Positions 36,940-45,339 of a DNA stretch of 64,000 nucleotides are shown here, in pieces. A program made the position numbers and the translations under genes. Source of the stretch: CAVWCW01 sp963753615 (GTDB taxonomy: Bacteria; Pseudomonadota; Gammaproteobacteria; Chromatiales; Chromatiaceae); contig CAVWCW010000019.1 in NCBI GenBank assembly GCA_963753615.1, positions 62,001 through 126,000 of the forward strand. Reading direction: 5' to 3'. Each line of letters begins with the position of its first letter. Positions within the stretch are counted from its first letter, which is position 1. Below the pieces are notes generated by a model, which had not been told where the DNA came from, did no database searches, and worked only from the letters and a program-made list of their open reading frames with translations.

Positions 36940-37233
36940 CTACTCGGGTAGCTTGGGCGGTGCCGCGGCTACCTTGTTGCTCTTGCTGGTCTGCACGATG
37001 ATCGGCGGGCGATAAGCGTTGGGGTAGCCCCCCCAGCCCCAAGGGCCGCCGCCGTAACCATAGCCGTAGCCGGGGCCGTAGCGGTGGCGGTACCAATCAT
37101 CGTCATCGTCATCGAACCACTCGAAAGGGTTCATCCATTCGAAGGGGCTGGCTTCGGCTTGGGTCGGTACAGCAATATTTCCGATCCCCAGCACTATCGC
37201 GGCCGCCAGCGGAGCCAGTATTTTCTTTTGCAT
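36940..37233 (-). CDS. Exported Gly/Tyr-rich protein resembling sulfur globule proteins
   Basis: A 97-residue protein with signal peptide LAAAIVLGIGNIAVPTQAEA. The mature part has a duplicated PFEWMNPFEW, a run of six Asp, then YGPGYGYGYGGGPWGWGGYP. Gly/Tyr/Trp-rich, signal-bearing small proteins coat the periplasmic sulfur globules of purple sulfur bacteria (SgpA, SgpB, SgpC), and this composition is similar. The C-terminus (IIVQTSKSNKVAAAPPKLPE) is unlike those proteins, so the assignment is tentative. It could also be a generic surface or biofilm peptide. Confidence 0.5.
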   Translation of the reverse strand: MQKKILAPLAAAIVLGIGNIAVPTQAEASPFEWMNPFEWFDDDDDDWYRHRYGPGYGYGYGGGPWGWGGYPNAYRPPIIVQTSKSNKVAAAPPKLPE

Positions 37234-37365
37234 CGCGCCGTTACCTATGCTGGTTGGGAAGATCCTAATATTAGGTGATGATTATACATAAAAGCGGGCC
37301 GAAAAACCAGCCCGGATTGGACAAATGGGGTCGCAGCTCCGGTGGCGGCGGGCACACCCGCTGCC

Positions 37366-38433
37366 TCAGGCCTGTTGCCGCGCCAGGGCCCAGCGCGCGT
37401 GCTCGCGCACCAGTGACTGGGGTGCGTCGGCGCGTGCTTGCAGGGCTTTTCGGATCTGCGGATCGGGCGGCGCATTACCGAGCGCCACCGCCAGGTTGCG
37501 CAGCCAGCGTGCGTGGCCGATGCGGCGGATCGGCGAGCCCTCGGTGCGGGCCAGGAACTCCGCCTCGTTCCAGGCGAACAGGTTGAGCAGTTCAGCTCGA
37601 TCCAGGCCCTGGCGGGGCAGGAAGTCGGCCTCGGCAGTGAGCCCGGCAAAGCGATTCCACGGGCACAGGAGCTGGCAGTCGTCACAGCCGTAGACTCGGT
37701 TACCCAGCAGGGGCCGCAGGGGCTCAGGGATCGGACCCGCCAGTTCGATGGTCAGGTAGGAGATGCATCGCCGCGCGTCCAGCCGATAAGGGGCTACGAT
37801 GGCCCGGGTCGGGCAGACCTCGATGCAGGCGCTGCAGGTGCCGCAATGGGACTGCCCTGGGACGTCCGTGGGCAAAGGGAGGTCGGTGTAGACTTCGCCG
37901 AGAAAAAACCAGGAACCGGCCTCCCGGTTGAGCAGATTGGTGTGCTTGCCGATCCAGCCCAGCCCAGCCTTTTCCGCCAGCGCTTTCTCCAGCACCGGGG
38001 CAGAGTCCACGAATACCCGATAGCCGAAAGGGCCGATTTCGGTGGATACGCGCTGGGCCAGGCGCTGCAGGCGCTTGCGCATCAGCTTGTGGTAGTCGCG
38101 CCCCAGGGCGTAACGGGACACCAGGGCCCGGCGCGGCTGCTCCAACAGGGCATGGATCTCCGATTGGGGTTCGGGGAGGTAGTCCATGCGCGCCGAGATC
38201 ACCCGCAGGGTTCCGGGCACCAGCTCCGACGGGCGGCTGCGTTTGCTGCCGTGACGGGCCATATAGTCCATCTCGCCGTGGAAGCCGCGTGCCAGCCAAT
38301 CCCGCAGCCGAGCCCCGGCGTGGCCGAGGTCGGTGTCGGCGATACCCAGCTGTTGGAACCCGAGCTCCCGGCCCCAGCCCTTGATGCGGGCGGCCAGGCC
38401 GGCGAAGTCGATGCTTGAATCGGGCGGCTCCAT
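37366..38433 (-). CDS. queG: Epoxyqueuosine reductase QueG
   Basis: A 355-residue cobalamin-dependent iron-sulfur enzyme that reduces epoxyqueuosine to queuosine in tRNA. It shows YMARHGSKRSRPSELVPG, the conserved LGWIGKHTNLLN segment, and two ferredoxin motifs, CGTCSACIEVCPTRAI and CDDCQLLCPWNR, with HEAT-like helices at the end. The ATG at 38433 gives the usual N-terminus. It is divergent from nnr, the common arrangement in this group. The cofactor is interesting beside the corrinoid genes at 29-31 kb. Confidence 0.93.
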   Translation of the reverse strand: MEPPDSSIDFAGLAARIKGWGRELGFQQLGIADTDLGHAGARLRDWLARGFHGEMDYMARHGSKRSRPSELVPGTLRVISARMDYLPEPQSEIHALLEQPRRALVSRYALGRDYHKLMRKRLQRLAQRVSTEIGPFGYRVFVDSAPVLEKALAEKAGLGWIGKHTNLLNREAGSWFFLGEVYTDLPLPTDVPGQSHCGTCSACIEVCPTRAIVAPYRLDARRCISYLTIELAGPIPEPLRPLLGNRVYGCDDCQLLCPWNRFAGLTAEADFLPRQGLDRAELLNLFAWNEAEFLARTEGSPIRRIGHARWLRNLAVALGNAPPDPQIRKALQARADAPQSLVREHARWALARQQA

Positions 38434-38513
38434 GTGCCGGCAATATAGCATTGGCTGGAGCGGACGGGGTGATTCGGGGTATCTTGCGGCACTCAGTTTG
38501 AGGAGACATTTGC

Positions 38514-40028
38514 ATGCTTCGCACCCTGCCCAAGTCCGAGCAACCGCCCCATGCCCTTTACCGGGCCGCCCAGGTGCGGGAGTTCGACCGAATCGCCATC
38601 GAGGAGTACGGCATGGCGGGCGGTCTCCTGATGCAACGGGCCGGCAGCGCCGCCTTCGCGCTGCTGCGCGAGCGCTGGCCCCAGGCGCGCCGCATCACCC
38701 TGGTGTGCGGCGTTGGCAACAACGGCGGCGATGGCTATGTGGTGGCGCGGCTGGCCCGGGAGGCCGGGCTCGAGGTGCGATTGCTGCAGCTGGGGGATCC
38801 GGAGCGGCTGCTTGGCGATGCTTTGGCCATGTACCAGGCCTTTCGGGCCGTCGGTGGGCAGGTGGAGCCCTTCGAGCGGTTGCCCAAAGTCAGCGACCTG
38901 ATCGTCGACGCGGTGCTGGGTACCGGCCTGGAGCGCCCGGTAACCGGATTATGGGCCCAGGCCTTTGCGGCGGTGAACCGCCAGCGCGCGCCGGTGCTGG
39001 CCATCGACATCCCGTCCGGCCTGCATTCCGACACCGGTCAGGAGCTGGGGGTGGCGATGCGCGCGGCGGCGACTATCAGCTTCATTGGCCTCAAGCAAGG
39101 CATGTATACAGGGAGCGGTCCGGATTGCTGCGGCGATATTCACTTCGATGCCCTGGAGGTGCCGGCCCGGGTTTATTCCCGCGAGATCCTGTCTGCCCGT
39201 CGCCTCGACTGGGCGAAACAGTCGGGGCAACTGCAACCGCGCCGGCGCAGCGCCCACAAAGGGGACTTCGGCCACGTGCTGGTGCTCGGCGGCGCTCCGG
39301 GCTTTGCCGGCGCTGTGCGCCTGGCCGGAGAGGCGGCGGCCCGCAGCGGCGCCGGCCTGGTGAGCCTGGCCACCCACCCTCAGCATGCGGCGGTGATCGC
39401 CGCCGCCCGCCCGGAGCTGATGTGCCACGGGGTGGGGGGGGCGGCAGAGCTGGAGCCGCTGCTGGCCCGGGCTAGCGTGCTGGCGCTGGGGCCGGGTCTG
39501 GGACGCTCGGACTGGTCGCGCGAACTGCTCGCGATGTCTCTGGGCAGCCGACCGCCAAAGGTGGTGGATGCCGACGCCCTAAACCTGCTGGCCGAGGCGC
39601 CCCGGCGGCGCGACGACTGGGTGCTCACCCCCCACCCGGGGGAGGCGGCCCGGCTGCTCGGGTCGGGCACGGCGGAGGTCCAGGCCGATCGCTTCGCTGC
39701 CGCCCGCCGTCTGCAGCAACGCTACGGCGGGGTCTGCCTGCTCAAGGGGGCGGGTACCCTGGTGCAGGGACCGGGCCAGCGCCCGCCCGGGGTCTGCAGC
39801 CAGGGCAATCCGGGCATGGCCAGCGGTGGCATGGGGGACCTGCTGACCGGCATTGTGGCGGGTCTGCTGGCCCAGGGCTTCGACGCGGAACAGGCCGCGG
39901 AGCTGGGGGTCTGCCTGCATGCCCGCGCTGGCGACCTGGCCGGGCTGGACGGAGAGCGCGGCTTGCTGGCCGGCGACCTGCTCGGCCTTTTGCGCGGGTT
40001 GATGAATCCGGAGGCCGCGCGGTGTTGA
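38514..40028 (+). CDS. nnr: Bifunctional NAD(P)H-hydrate epimerase/dehydratase
   Basis: A 504-residue repair enzyme. The N-terminal epimerase half (YjeF_N) includes VREFDRIAIEEYGMAG and GVGNNGGDGYVVARL. The C-terminal ADP-dependent dehydratase half includes KGDFGHVLVLGGAPGFAGAV, LTPHPGEAARLLG and NPGMASGGMGDLLTGI. Together they restore NADHX and NADPHX to the normal cofactors. It starts a plus-strand run that continues to purA; its stop overlaps the tsaE start. Confidence 0.95.
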   Translation: MLRTLPKSEQPPHALYRAAQVREFDRIAIEEYGMAGGLLMQRAGSAAFALLRERWPQARRITLVCGVGNNGGDGYVVARLAREAGLEVRLLQLGDPERLLGDALAMYQAFRAVGGQVEPFERLPKVSDLIVDAVLGTGLERPVTGLWAQAFAAVNRQRAPVLAIDIPSGLHSDTGQELGVAMRAAATISFIGLKQGMYTGSGPDCCGDIHFDALEVPARVYSREILSARRLDWAKQSGQLQPRRRSAHKGDFGHVLVLGGAPGFAGAVRLAGEAAARSGAGLVSLATHPQHAAVIAAARPELMCHGVGGAAELEPLLARASVLALGPGLGRSDWSRELLAMSLGSRPPKVVDADALNLLAEAPRRRDDWVLTPHPGEAARLLGSGTAEVQADRFAAARRLQQRYGGVCLLKGAGTLVQGPGQRPPGVCSQGNPGMASGGMGDLLTGIVAGLLAQGFDAEQAAELGVCLHARAGDLAGLDGERGLLAGDLLGLLRGLMNPEAARC

Positions 40029-40483
40029 CCCTGACGGCGGATTCGGAGCCGGCCCAGGAGGCGCTGGGTGCCCGTTTGGCCCGAGCCTGCCCCGACGCCT
40101 GCAGCATCTGGTTGCAGGGCGAACTGGGGGCCGGCAAGACCACCTTGGTGCGCGGCTTTCTGCGCCAGCTCGGTCACCAAGGGCCGGTCAAGAGTCCGAC
40201 CTACACCCTGATCGAACCCTACCGGCTGGCGCGCCATGAGTGCTATCACCTGGACCTCTATCGCCTGGGCGACCCGGAAGAACTGGAATACCTGGGGCTA
40301 CGCGACCTGTTGGGCGAGTCGTGCATCCTGTTGGTGGAATGGCCCGAGCGCGGTGCGGGCTGGTTGCCCGAGCCGGATCTGCGCGTCTCCATCACCTATG
40401 CGGCGCCGGGCCGCCGTTTGGCGCTCAGTGCAGGGTCCCCGTTAGGCGATGGCGTTCTGGGGCGGTTTAGCGCACTAGATTGA
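40022..40483 (+). CDS. tsaE: tRNA threonylcarbamoyladenosine biosynthesis ATPase TsaE
   Basis: A 153-residue protein starting at GTG 40022, overlapping nnr by seven bases. The Walker A motif is GELGAGKTTLVRG, followed by SPTYTLIEPY and the Walker B-like HLDLYRLGDPEELEYLG and LVEWPERG motifs. TsaE is the ATPase partner of TsaB and TsaD in making the t6A base of tRNA. Length and gene order (nnr-tsaE-ami-mutL) are standard. Confidence 0.95.
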   Translation: MLTLTADSEPAQEALGARLARACPDACSIWLQGELGAGKTTLVRGFLRQLGHQGPVKSPTYTLIEPYRLARHECYHLDLYRLGDPEELEYLGLRDLLGESCILLVEWPERGAGWLPEPDLRVSITYAAPGRRLALSAGSPLGDGVLGRFSALD

Positions 40484-40505
40484 ATGTAGAAAACTTACAT
40501 ATCTT

Positions 40506-40539
40506 GCAGATTAATATCGAAAAACGAAAAATAATCTGC
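40506..40539. promoter_or_regulatory. Inverted repeat in AT-rich region upstream of the amidase
   Basis: GCAGATTA and TAATCTGC flank an A-rich 18-base spacer. The 120 bases between tsaE and the amidase gene are unusually AT-rich for this genome. The site could be an operator or part of a promoter; no clear -10/-35 pair is seen. Confidence 0.4.
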
Positions 40540-40603
40540 TATTGTTTCAGAGAACTGAGAATCGAATAACGGATAAATCCGCCCAACCCCGGGGCAAATC
40601 GGC

Positions 40604-41935
40604 ATGCGCAAATTCCTCGCTCTGCTGCTGTTGCTCAGCTGGCTGCCGCTCCAGGCCCAAACGGTAGCGGTGAGCGGCGTTCGTCTGTGGACCGCTCCCG
40701 ACCACACCCGCCTGGTATTCGATGCCTCTGCTGCCATCGACCACAAGGTGTTCAGCTTGGAAGACCCTCAACGCCTGGTGATCGACCTGCAGGCGGTGAA
40801 GCTGCAGGCAAGCCCCCCCGCGCCCAAGGCTGAGGACCCGCTGATCCGCCGCATTCGCAGCGCCGAGCGCAATGGCGGCCAGGACTTGCGGGTGGTGCTC
40901 GATCTCAAGCAGTCGGTGCGCCCCAAGAGCTTTCTGCTCAAGCCCAATCGGGAGTATGGCCATCGCTTGGTGGTGGACCTGTATCCCAGCGTTCAAGCGG
41001 CGGGCAAGGCGGCCCAGGCGGTCACCAAATCCATCGACCAGGCCCGTTCCCGAGACGTGGTGATCGCCATCGATGCCGGCCATGGCGGTGAGGACCCGGG
41101 GGCCCGCGGCCCCAAGGGGACCTATGAGAAGAACGCGGTGCTGGCGATTGCCCGCAAGCTGGAGGCGCTGGTGGAGCGCGAACCGGGCATGCGCCCGGTG
41201 ATGATCCGCGACGGCGACTACTATGTTGGCCTGCGGCAGCGCATGGAGAAGGCCCACCAGGCCCGGGCCGACCTGTTTATCTCCATACACGCCGATGCCT
41301 TTCGCGACCGTCGCGTGCGCGGTTCCTCCGTGTACACTCTGTCCGAGCGCGGTGCCTCCAGCGAGGCCGCGCGCTGGTTGGCGGACAGCGAGAACGCCGC
41401 CGACCTGGTGGGGGGGGTGGGGGGCGTGCGCTTGGAGGACAAGGACCAACTCCTGGCCTCGGTGCTGCTGGACCTCTCCCAGACCGCGGCCATGGAAGCC
41501 AGCAACGAGGTGGCCCAAGAGGTACACGGGGAACTGAGCAAGCTGGGAAAGACCCACAAACGCCAGGTACAGCAGGCCGGATTCGTGGTGCTCAAGTCGC
41601 CGGACATCCCTTCGCTGCTGGTCGAGACGGCCTTCATTTCCAACCCGCGGGAAGAGCGCAAACTCAACGACCCGGCGCACCAGCGCCGGCTCGCCGCCGC
41701 CCTGATGCAGGGCATCCGCGACTTCTTCCACCGCAGCCCGCCCCCCGGCACCTGGCTGGCCGACAACCGCAAGCCACCGAGCGAGCACGAGTACGTGATC
41801 AGCCGTGGCGACACCTTGTCCACCATCGCCCAGCGTCACCAGGTCAGCTTGTCGATTCTGAAACAGTTCAACGGCCTGTCCAGCGACCGGATTCGGATTG
41901 GCCAGAAGTTGCGGATTCCGTTGCCGGAAGGGTGA
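40604..41935 (+). CDS. N-acetylmuramoyl-L-alanine amidase (AmiB/C type) with AMIN and LysM
   Basis: A 443-residue periplasmic enzyme that splits peptidoglycan during daughter-cell separation. Signal peptide LALLLLLSWLPLQA; AMIN domain (about 20-120, VSGVRLWTAPDHTRLVFDAS); catalytic amidase_3 domain with IDAGHGGEDPGARG (zinc His), the glutamate in EKNAVL, ISIHADAF and LLVETAFISN; and a C-terminal LysM (YVISRGDTLSTIAQRHQV). AmiB proteins of this operon often have the same order. It follows tsaE and precedes mutL. Confidence 0.93.
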   Translation: MRKFLALLLLLSWLPLQAQTVAVSGVRLWTAPDHTRLVFDASAAIDHKVFSLEDPQRLVIDLQAVKLQASPPAPKAEDPLIRRIRSAERNGGQDLRVVLDLKQSVRPKSFLLKPNREYGHRLVVDLYPSVQAAGKAAQAVTKSIDQARSRDVVIAIDAGHGGEDPGARGPKGTYEKNAVLAIARKLEALVEREPGMRPVMIRDGDYYVGLRQRMEKAHQARADLFISIHADAFRDRRVRGSSVYTLSERGASSEAARWLADSENAADLVGGVGGVRLEDKDQLLASVLLDLSQTAAMEASNEVAQEVHGELSKLGKTHKRQVQQAGFVVLKSPDIPSLLVETAFISNPREERKLNDPAHQRRLAAALMQGIRDFFHRSPPPGTWLADNRKPPSEHEYVISRGDTLSTIAQRHQVSLSILKQFNGLSSDRIRIGQKLRIPLPEG

Positions 41936-42078
41936 GAAGACAGGCGTGAGGCGGGAGGTGCGGCTGCGCTTCACCCCTCCCACCTCGTCGGTTCGGCTTC
42001 ACCTCTGGCGTCTCACCCCGTACACTTCAAGGCTTGCTTACTCCTCGCCCCTAACCGTTTCTGCCCGAGTTGCTCCCC

Positions 42079-43869
42079 GTGAAGCCGATCCAGCTATTGC
42101 CAGCGCAACTGGTCAATCAAATCGCCGCCGGCGAGGTGGTCGAACGTCCGGCTGCGGTGGTCAAGGAGTTGGTCGAAAACAGTCTCGACGCCGGTGCGAC
42201 GCGCATTCAAGTGGATGTCGAGCAGGGCGGCATCAAGCGCATCCGGGTGCGCGACGACGGCGAGGGCATTCCCAAGGAGCAGTTGGCCCTGGCGCTGTCC
42301 CGCCATGCCACCAGCAAGCTCTCCAGTCTGCAGGACCTGGAGCGGATCTCCAGCATGGGCTTCCGCGGCGAGGCTCTGCCCAGCATCAGTTCGGTTTCTC
42401 GCCTGACGCTGAGTTCCCGGGCCCGGGGCGCCGAGCACGCCTGGCGCGTCAGCTCCGACGGCGGGGCCAAGCTGCCGCAACCCGAGCCGCTCGCCCACCC
42501 AGAGGGCACCACCCTGGAGGTGTTGGATCTGTTCTACAACACGCCGGCCCGGCGCAAGTTTCTGCGCACCGAAAAGACCGAATACAGCCACTTGGAGACA
42601 GTACTGCGGCGCCTGGCCTTGGCCCGCTTCGACGTCGGGTTCAGCCTCAGTCACAACCAGCGCGAGATCTGGAGCCTGCCCCGGGCCGAGACCGCGCAGC
42701 AAAGAGAGCGCCGAGTCGGCGAACTTACCGGGCGTGGCTTTATCGACCAGGCCCTGTGCCTGGAGCATGCTGCGGCCGGCCTGCGGCTCTGGGGCTGGAT
42801 CGCCCGGCCTACCTATTCCCGCAGCCAGGCCGACAGCCAGCACTTCTACGTAAACGGACGCATGGTGCGCGATCGCCTGGTGGCCCACGCGGTGCGCCAG
42901 GCCTACAAGGACGTCCTCTACCACGACCGCCACCCGGCGTACCTGTTGTACCTGGAGCTGGACCCGCTACTGGTGGACGTCAACGTGCATCCGACCAAGC
43001 ATGAGATACGCTTCCGCGAAGGGCGTCTGGTGCACGACTTCCTGTTCCGCACACTGCACCAGGCCCTGGCTGCGGACCGCCCGGCGGCGGCCCCCGCGGC
43101 GCCGGACGCCGCCCTGGCCCCGGCCGTCGCCCCTGAGTCCCAGCCTTGGGCTGAGCCCCGGCAGCACAGTATGCCCCTGGCTCTCGCGGAGCAGCGCTCC
43201 GCTTACCAGGCCAGTTTCCGGGCTCAGCAGCCGGCCGAGGTCCCCACCGCATCGCCGCCGGAGGCCGCCGACAGCGCCCCGGATACGCCGCCCCTGGGTC
43301 TGGCCCTGGCTCAGCTGCACGGCATCTATATCCTGGCGCAGAATGCCGAGGGCCTGGTGCTGGTGGACATGCACGCGGCCCACGAGCGCATCGTTTACGA
43401 GCGCTTCAAGCAGGCCTGGGAGGCCGAGGAGGTGCAGCGCCAGCCGTTGCTGGTGCCGGTGGCGGTCAAGGTCAGCCCCCGAGAGGCCGACCTGGCCGAG
43501 GAGCAGCAGCCGGTGCTGCGCCGGCTCGGCGTGGAGATCAGCCGGGTCGACCGCGAAACCCTGGTGATCCGAGAGATCCCGGCCATGCTTCGCGGCGCCG
43601 ACGTGGAGCGGCTGCTGCGCGACCTGCTGTCCGACCTGGTGGTGCACGGCAGCAGCGCTCGCATCCGCGACGAGATCAACTCGGTGCTCGGCACCATGGC
43701 CTGCCACGGCGCGGTGCGCGCCAACCGGCGCTTGGGACTGGAGGAAATGAACGCGCTGCTGCGGGACATGGAGCGAACCGAGCGCAGCGGCCAGTGCAAC
43801 CACGGGCGCCCGACCTGGGTTCGGCTGACGATCGCCGAGCTGGACAAGCTGTTCATGCGCGGCCAATAG
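42079..43869 (+). CDS. mutL: DNA mismatch repair protein MutL
   Basis: A 596-residue GHKL ATPase linking MutS mismatch recognition to strand incision. The N-terminal ATPase shows LVNQIAAGEVVERPAAVVKE, ENSLDAGATRI, VRDDGEGI, RHATSK and GFRGEALPSI. VDVNVHPTKHEIRF and the C-terminal dimerisation domain (LVDMHAAHERIVYERFK) complete it. The metal-binding endonuclease motif DQHAxxE is replaced by DMHAAHE. The GTG at 42079 gives VKPIQLLPAQL; a TTG at 42070 is an alternative. An Ala/Pro-rich linker lies near residues 340-410. Confidence 0.93.
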   Translation: MKPIQLLPAQLVNQIAAGEVVERPAAVVKELVENSLDAGATRIQVDVEQGGIKRIRVRDDGEGIPKEQLALALSRHATSKLSSLQDLERISSMGFRGEALPSISSVSRLTLSSRARGAEHAWRVSSDGGAKLPQPEPLAHPEGTTLEVLDLFYNTPARRKFLRTEKTEYSHLETVLRRLALARFDVGFSLSHNQREIWSLPRAETAQQRERRVGELTGRGFIDQALCLEHAAAGLRLWGWIARPTYSRSQADSQHFYVNGRMVRDRLVAHAVRQAYKDVLYHDRHPAYLLYLELDPLLVDVNVHPTKHEIRFREGRLVHDFLFRTLHQALAADRPAAAPAAPDAALAPAVAPESQPWAEPRQHSMPLALAEQRSAYQASFRAQQPAEVPTASPPEAADSAPDTPPLGLALAQLHGIYILAQNAEGLVLVDMHAAHERIVYERFKQAWEAEEVQRQPLLVPVAVKVSPREADLAEEQQPVLRRLGVEISRVDRETLVIREIPAMLRGADVERLLRDLLSDLVVHGSSARIRDEINSVLGTMACHGAVRANRRLGLEEMNALLRDMERTERSGQCNHGRPTWVRLTIAELDKLFMRGQ

Positions 43870-43874
43870 CCGGG

Positions 43875-44825
43875 GTGGGTGCCGCCTCGCAAGTCCAGGC
43901 TGCATTGCCGCCGGCGGTCTTTCTGATGGGGCCCACCGCCTCGGGCAAGACCGAGCTGGCGGTGGCCCTGTCCGAACACATCCCGTGCGGCATCGTCAGC
44001 GTCGATTCCACGCTGGTCTACCGGGGGCTGGACATCGGTTCCGCCAAGCCGGAGCCCGAACTACTGGCGCGGGTCCCGCACCGGCTGGTCGATATCTGCG
44101 ATCCCAGCGAGTCCTATTCCGCCGCCCGGTTTCGGCAAGACGCCCTGGCGGCCATGGGGGAGATCCGCGCGGCCGGCGGCCTGCCTCTGCTGGTCGGCGG
44201 AACCATGCTCTATTTCCGCGCTCTGGAACAGGGCCTGTCCCCGCTGCCGGAGGCCGACCCCGGTTTGCGCGCGCGCCTGATGCGCGAGGCGGAACGGGTG
44301 GGCTGGCAGACCCTGCACCAACGCCTGGCCCGACTCGACCCGGTGGCCGCCGGGCGCATCCACCCCAACGACCCCCAGCGCATTCAGCGTGCCCTGGAGG
44401 TGATCGAGCTCACCGGGCGGCCCCTTTCGGAGCAGCAGCAGCGGGGCCCCGGGTTGCCCTGCCGGCTGCTCAAACTGGCCCGGGCCCCGGTACAACGCGC
44501 CGAGCTGCACCGGCGCATCGAACTGCGCTTCCGCCAGATGCTGGAGCAAGGTTTCGAGCAGGAGGTGCGCGGCCTGCTGGCTCGGGGCCTGTCGCCGGCA
44601 CTGCCGGCAATGCGTGCGGTCGGCTATCGCCAGGTGCTGGGCTATCTGCTCGGGGAATACGGACGGGACGAGATGATTGCAAAGGGGGTAGCCGCCACCC
44701 GCCAGCTAGCCAAGCGGCAGCTCACCTGGCTGCGAGCGGACCCGCAAGTACATTGGCTCGACGAGTCTCAGGGCGATGTCCTGGGTCAGGCCCTCGGAAC
44801 GATAAACCTGTTTTTGCGGCGTTGA
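43875..44825 (+). CDS. miaA: tRNA dimethylallyltransferase MiaA
   Basis: A 316-residue enzyme that adds a dimethylallyl group to A37 of tRNAs reading UNN codons. P-loop MGPTASGKTELAVAL, DSTLVYRGLDIGSAKP, LVDICDPSESYSAARF and the downstream GGTMLYFRAL are all characteristic. NDPQRIQRALEVIELTG is also typical. The GTG at 43875, five bases after the mutL stop, gives the usual length; an ATG frame from 43794 inside mutL would add 27 unconserved residues. It sits between mutL and hfq as in most gammaproteobacteria. Confidence 0.93.
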   Translation: MGAASQVQAALPPAVFLMGPTASGKTELAVALSEHIPCGIVSVDSTLVYRGLDIGSAKPEPELLARVPHRLVDICDPSESYSAARFRQDALAAMGEIRAAGGLPLLVGGTMLYFRALEQGLSPLPEADPGLRARLMREAERVGWQTLHQRLARLDPVAAGRIHPNDPQRIQRALEVIELTGRPLSEQQQRGPGLPCRLLKLARAPVQRAELHRRIELRFRQMLEQGFEQEVRGLLARGLSPALPAMRAVGYRQVLGYLLGEYGRDEMIAKGVAATRQLAKRQLTWLRADPQVHWLDESQGDVLGQALGTINLFLRR

Positions 44826-44957
44826 CGGGCCGAAATCCGCCACCGATATGGCAGGATAAAAAATGGTATCATTGTAATTTTAGCGGCCAGGCCCTAACTT
44901 GTTAGCTGAGATGAGAAGAGAAGGCCGCGATCATGATCACAATAAGGAGAATAGAGT

Positions 44958-45212
44958 ATGTCTAAGGGGCAGAGTCTACAAGACCCTTTCCTGAACGCGC
45001 TCCGTAAAGAGCGGGTTCCGGTTTCGATTTTCCTGGTCAATGGGATCAAGTTGCAGGGACAGATAGAATCCTTCGATCAGTTTGTGGTGCTGCTCAAGAA
45101 CAGCGTCAGCCAAATGGTTTACAAGCACGCGATCTCCACGGTGGTCCCCGCGCGGAACATTCGCTTCCAGACCCAGCAGTCGGACACTCCCCCGGAAATT
45201 GGCAATTTTTAG
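44958..45212 (+). CDS. hfq: RNA chaperone Hfq
   Basis: An 84-residue Sm-like protein forming the hexameric ring that pairs small RNAs with messages. SLQDPFLNALRKERVPVSIF, NGIKLQGQIESFDQFVVLLK and YKHAISTVVP are the standard Sm1 and Sm2 motifs; the tail is short. A good AAGGAG site lies before the ATG. The AT-richer 132-base gap after miaA probably carries its own promoter. Confidence 0.97.
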   Translation: MSKGQSLQDPFLNALRKERVPVSIFLVNGIKLQGQIESFDQFVVLLKNSVSQMVYKHAISTVVPARNIRFQTQQSDTPPEIGNF

Positions 45213-45339
45213 CACCCTGCAATCCAATCGCGCCGGCCTAGACGCATCCAGCCAACGCCACCGACCGCTAATCATTCAGCCTGCCGGTAGCGCGAGACCG
45301 CTGCTGGCGGCCAAACCCTTCCTAACCTGACGTCACCGG

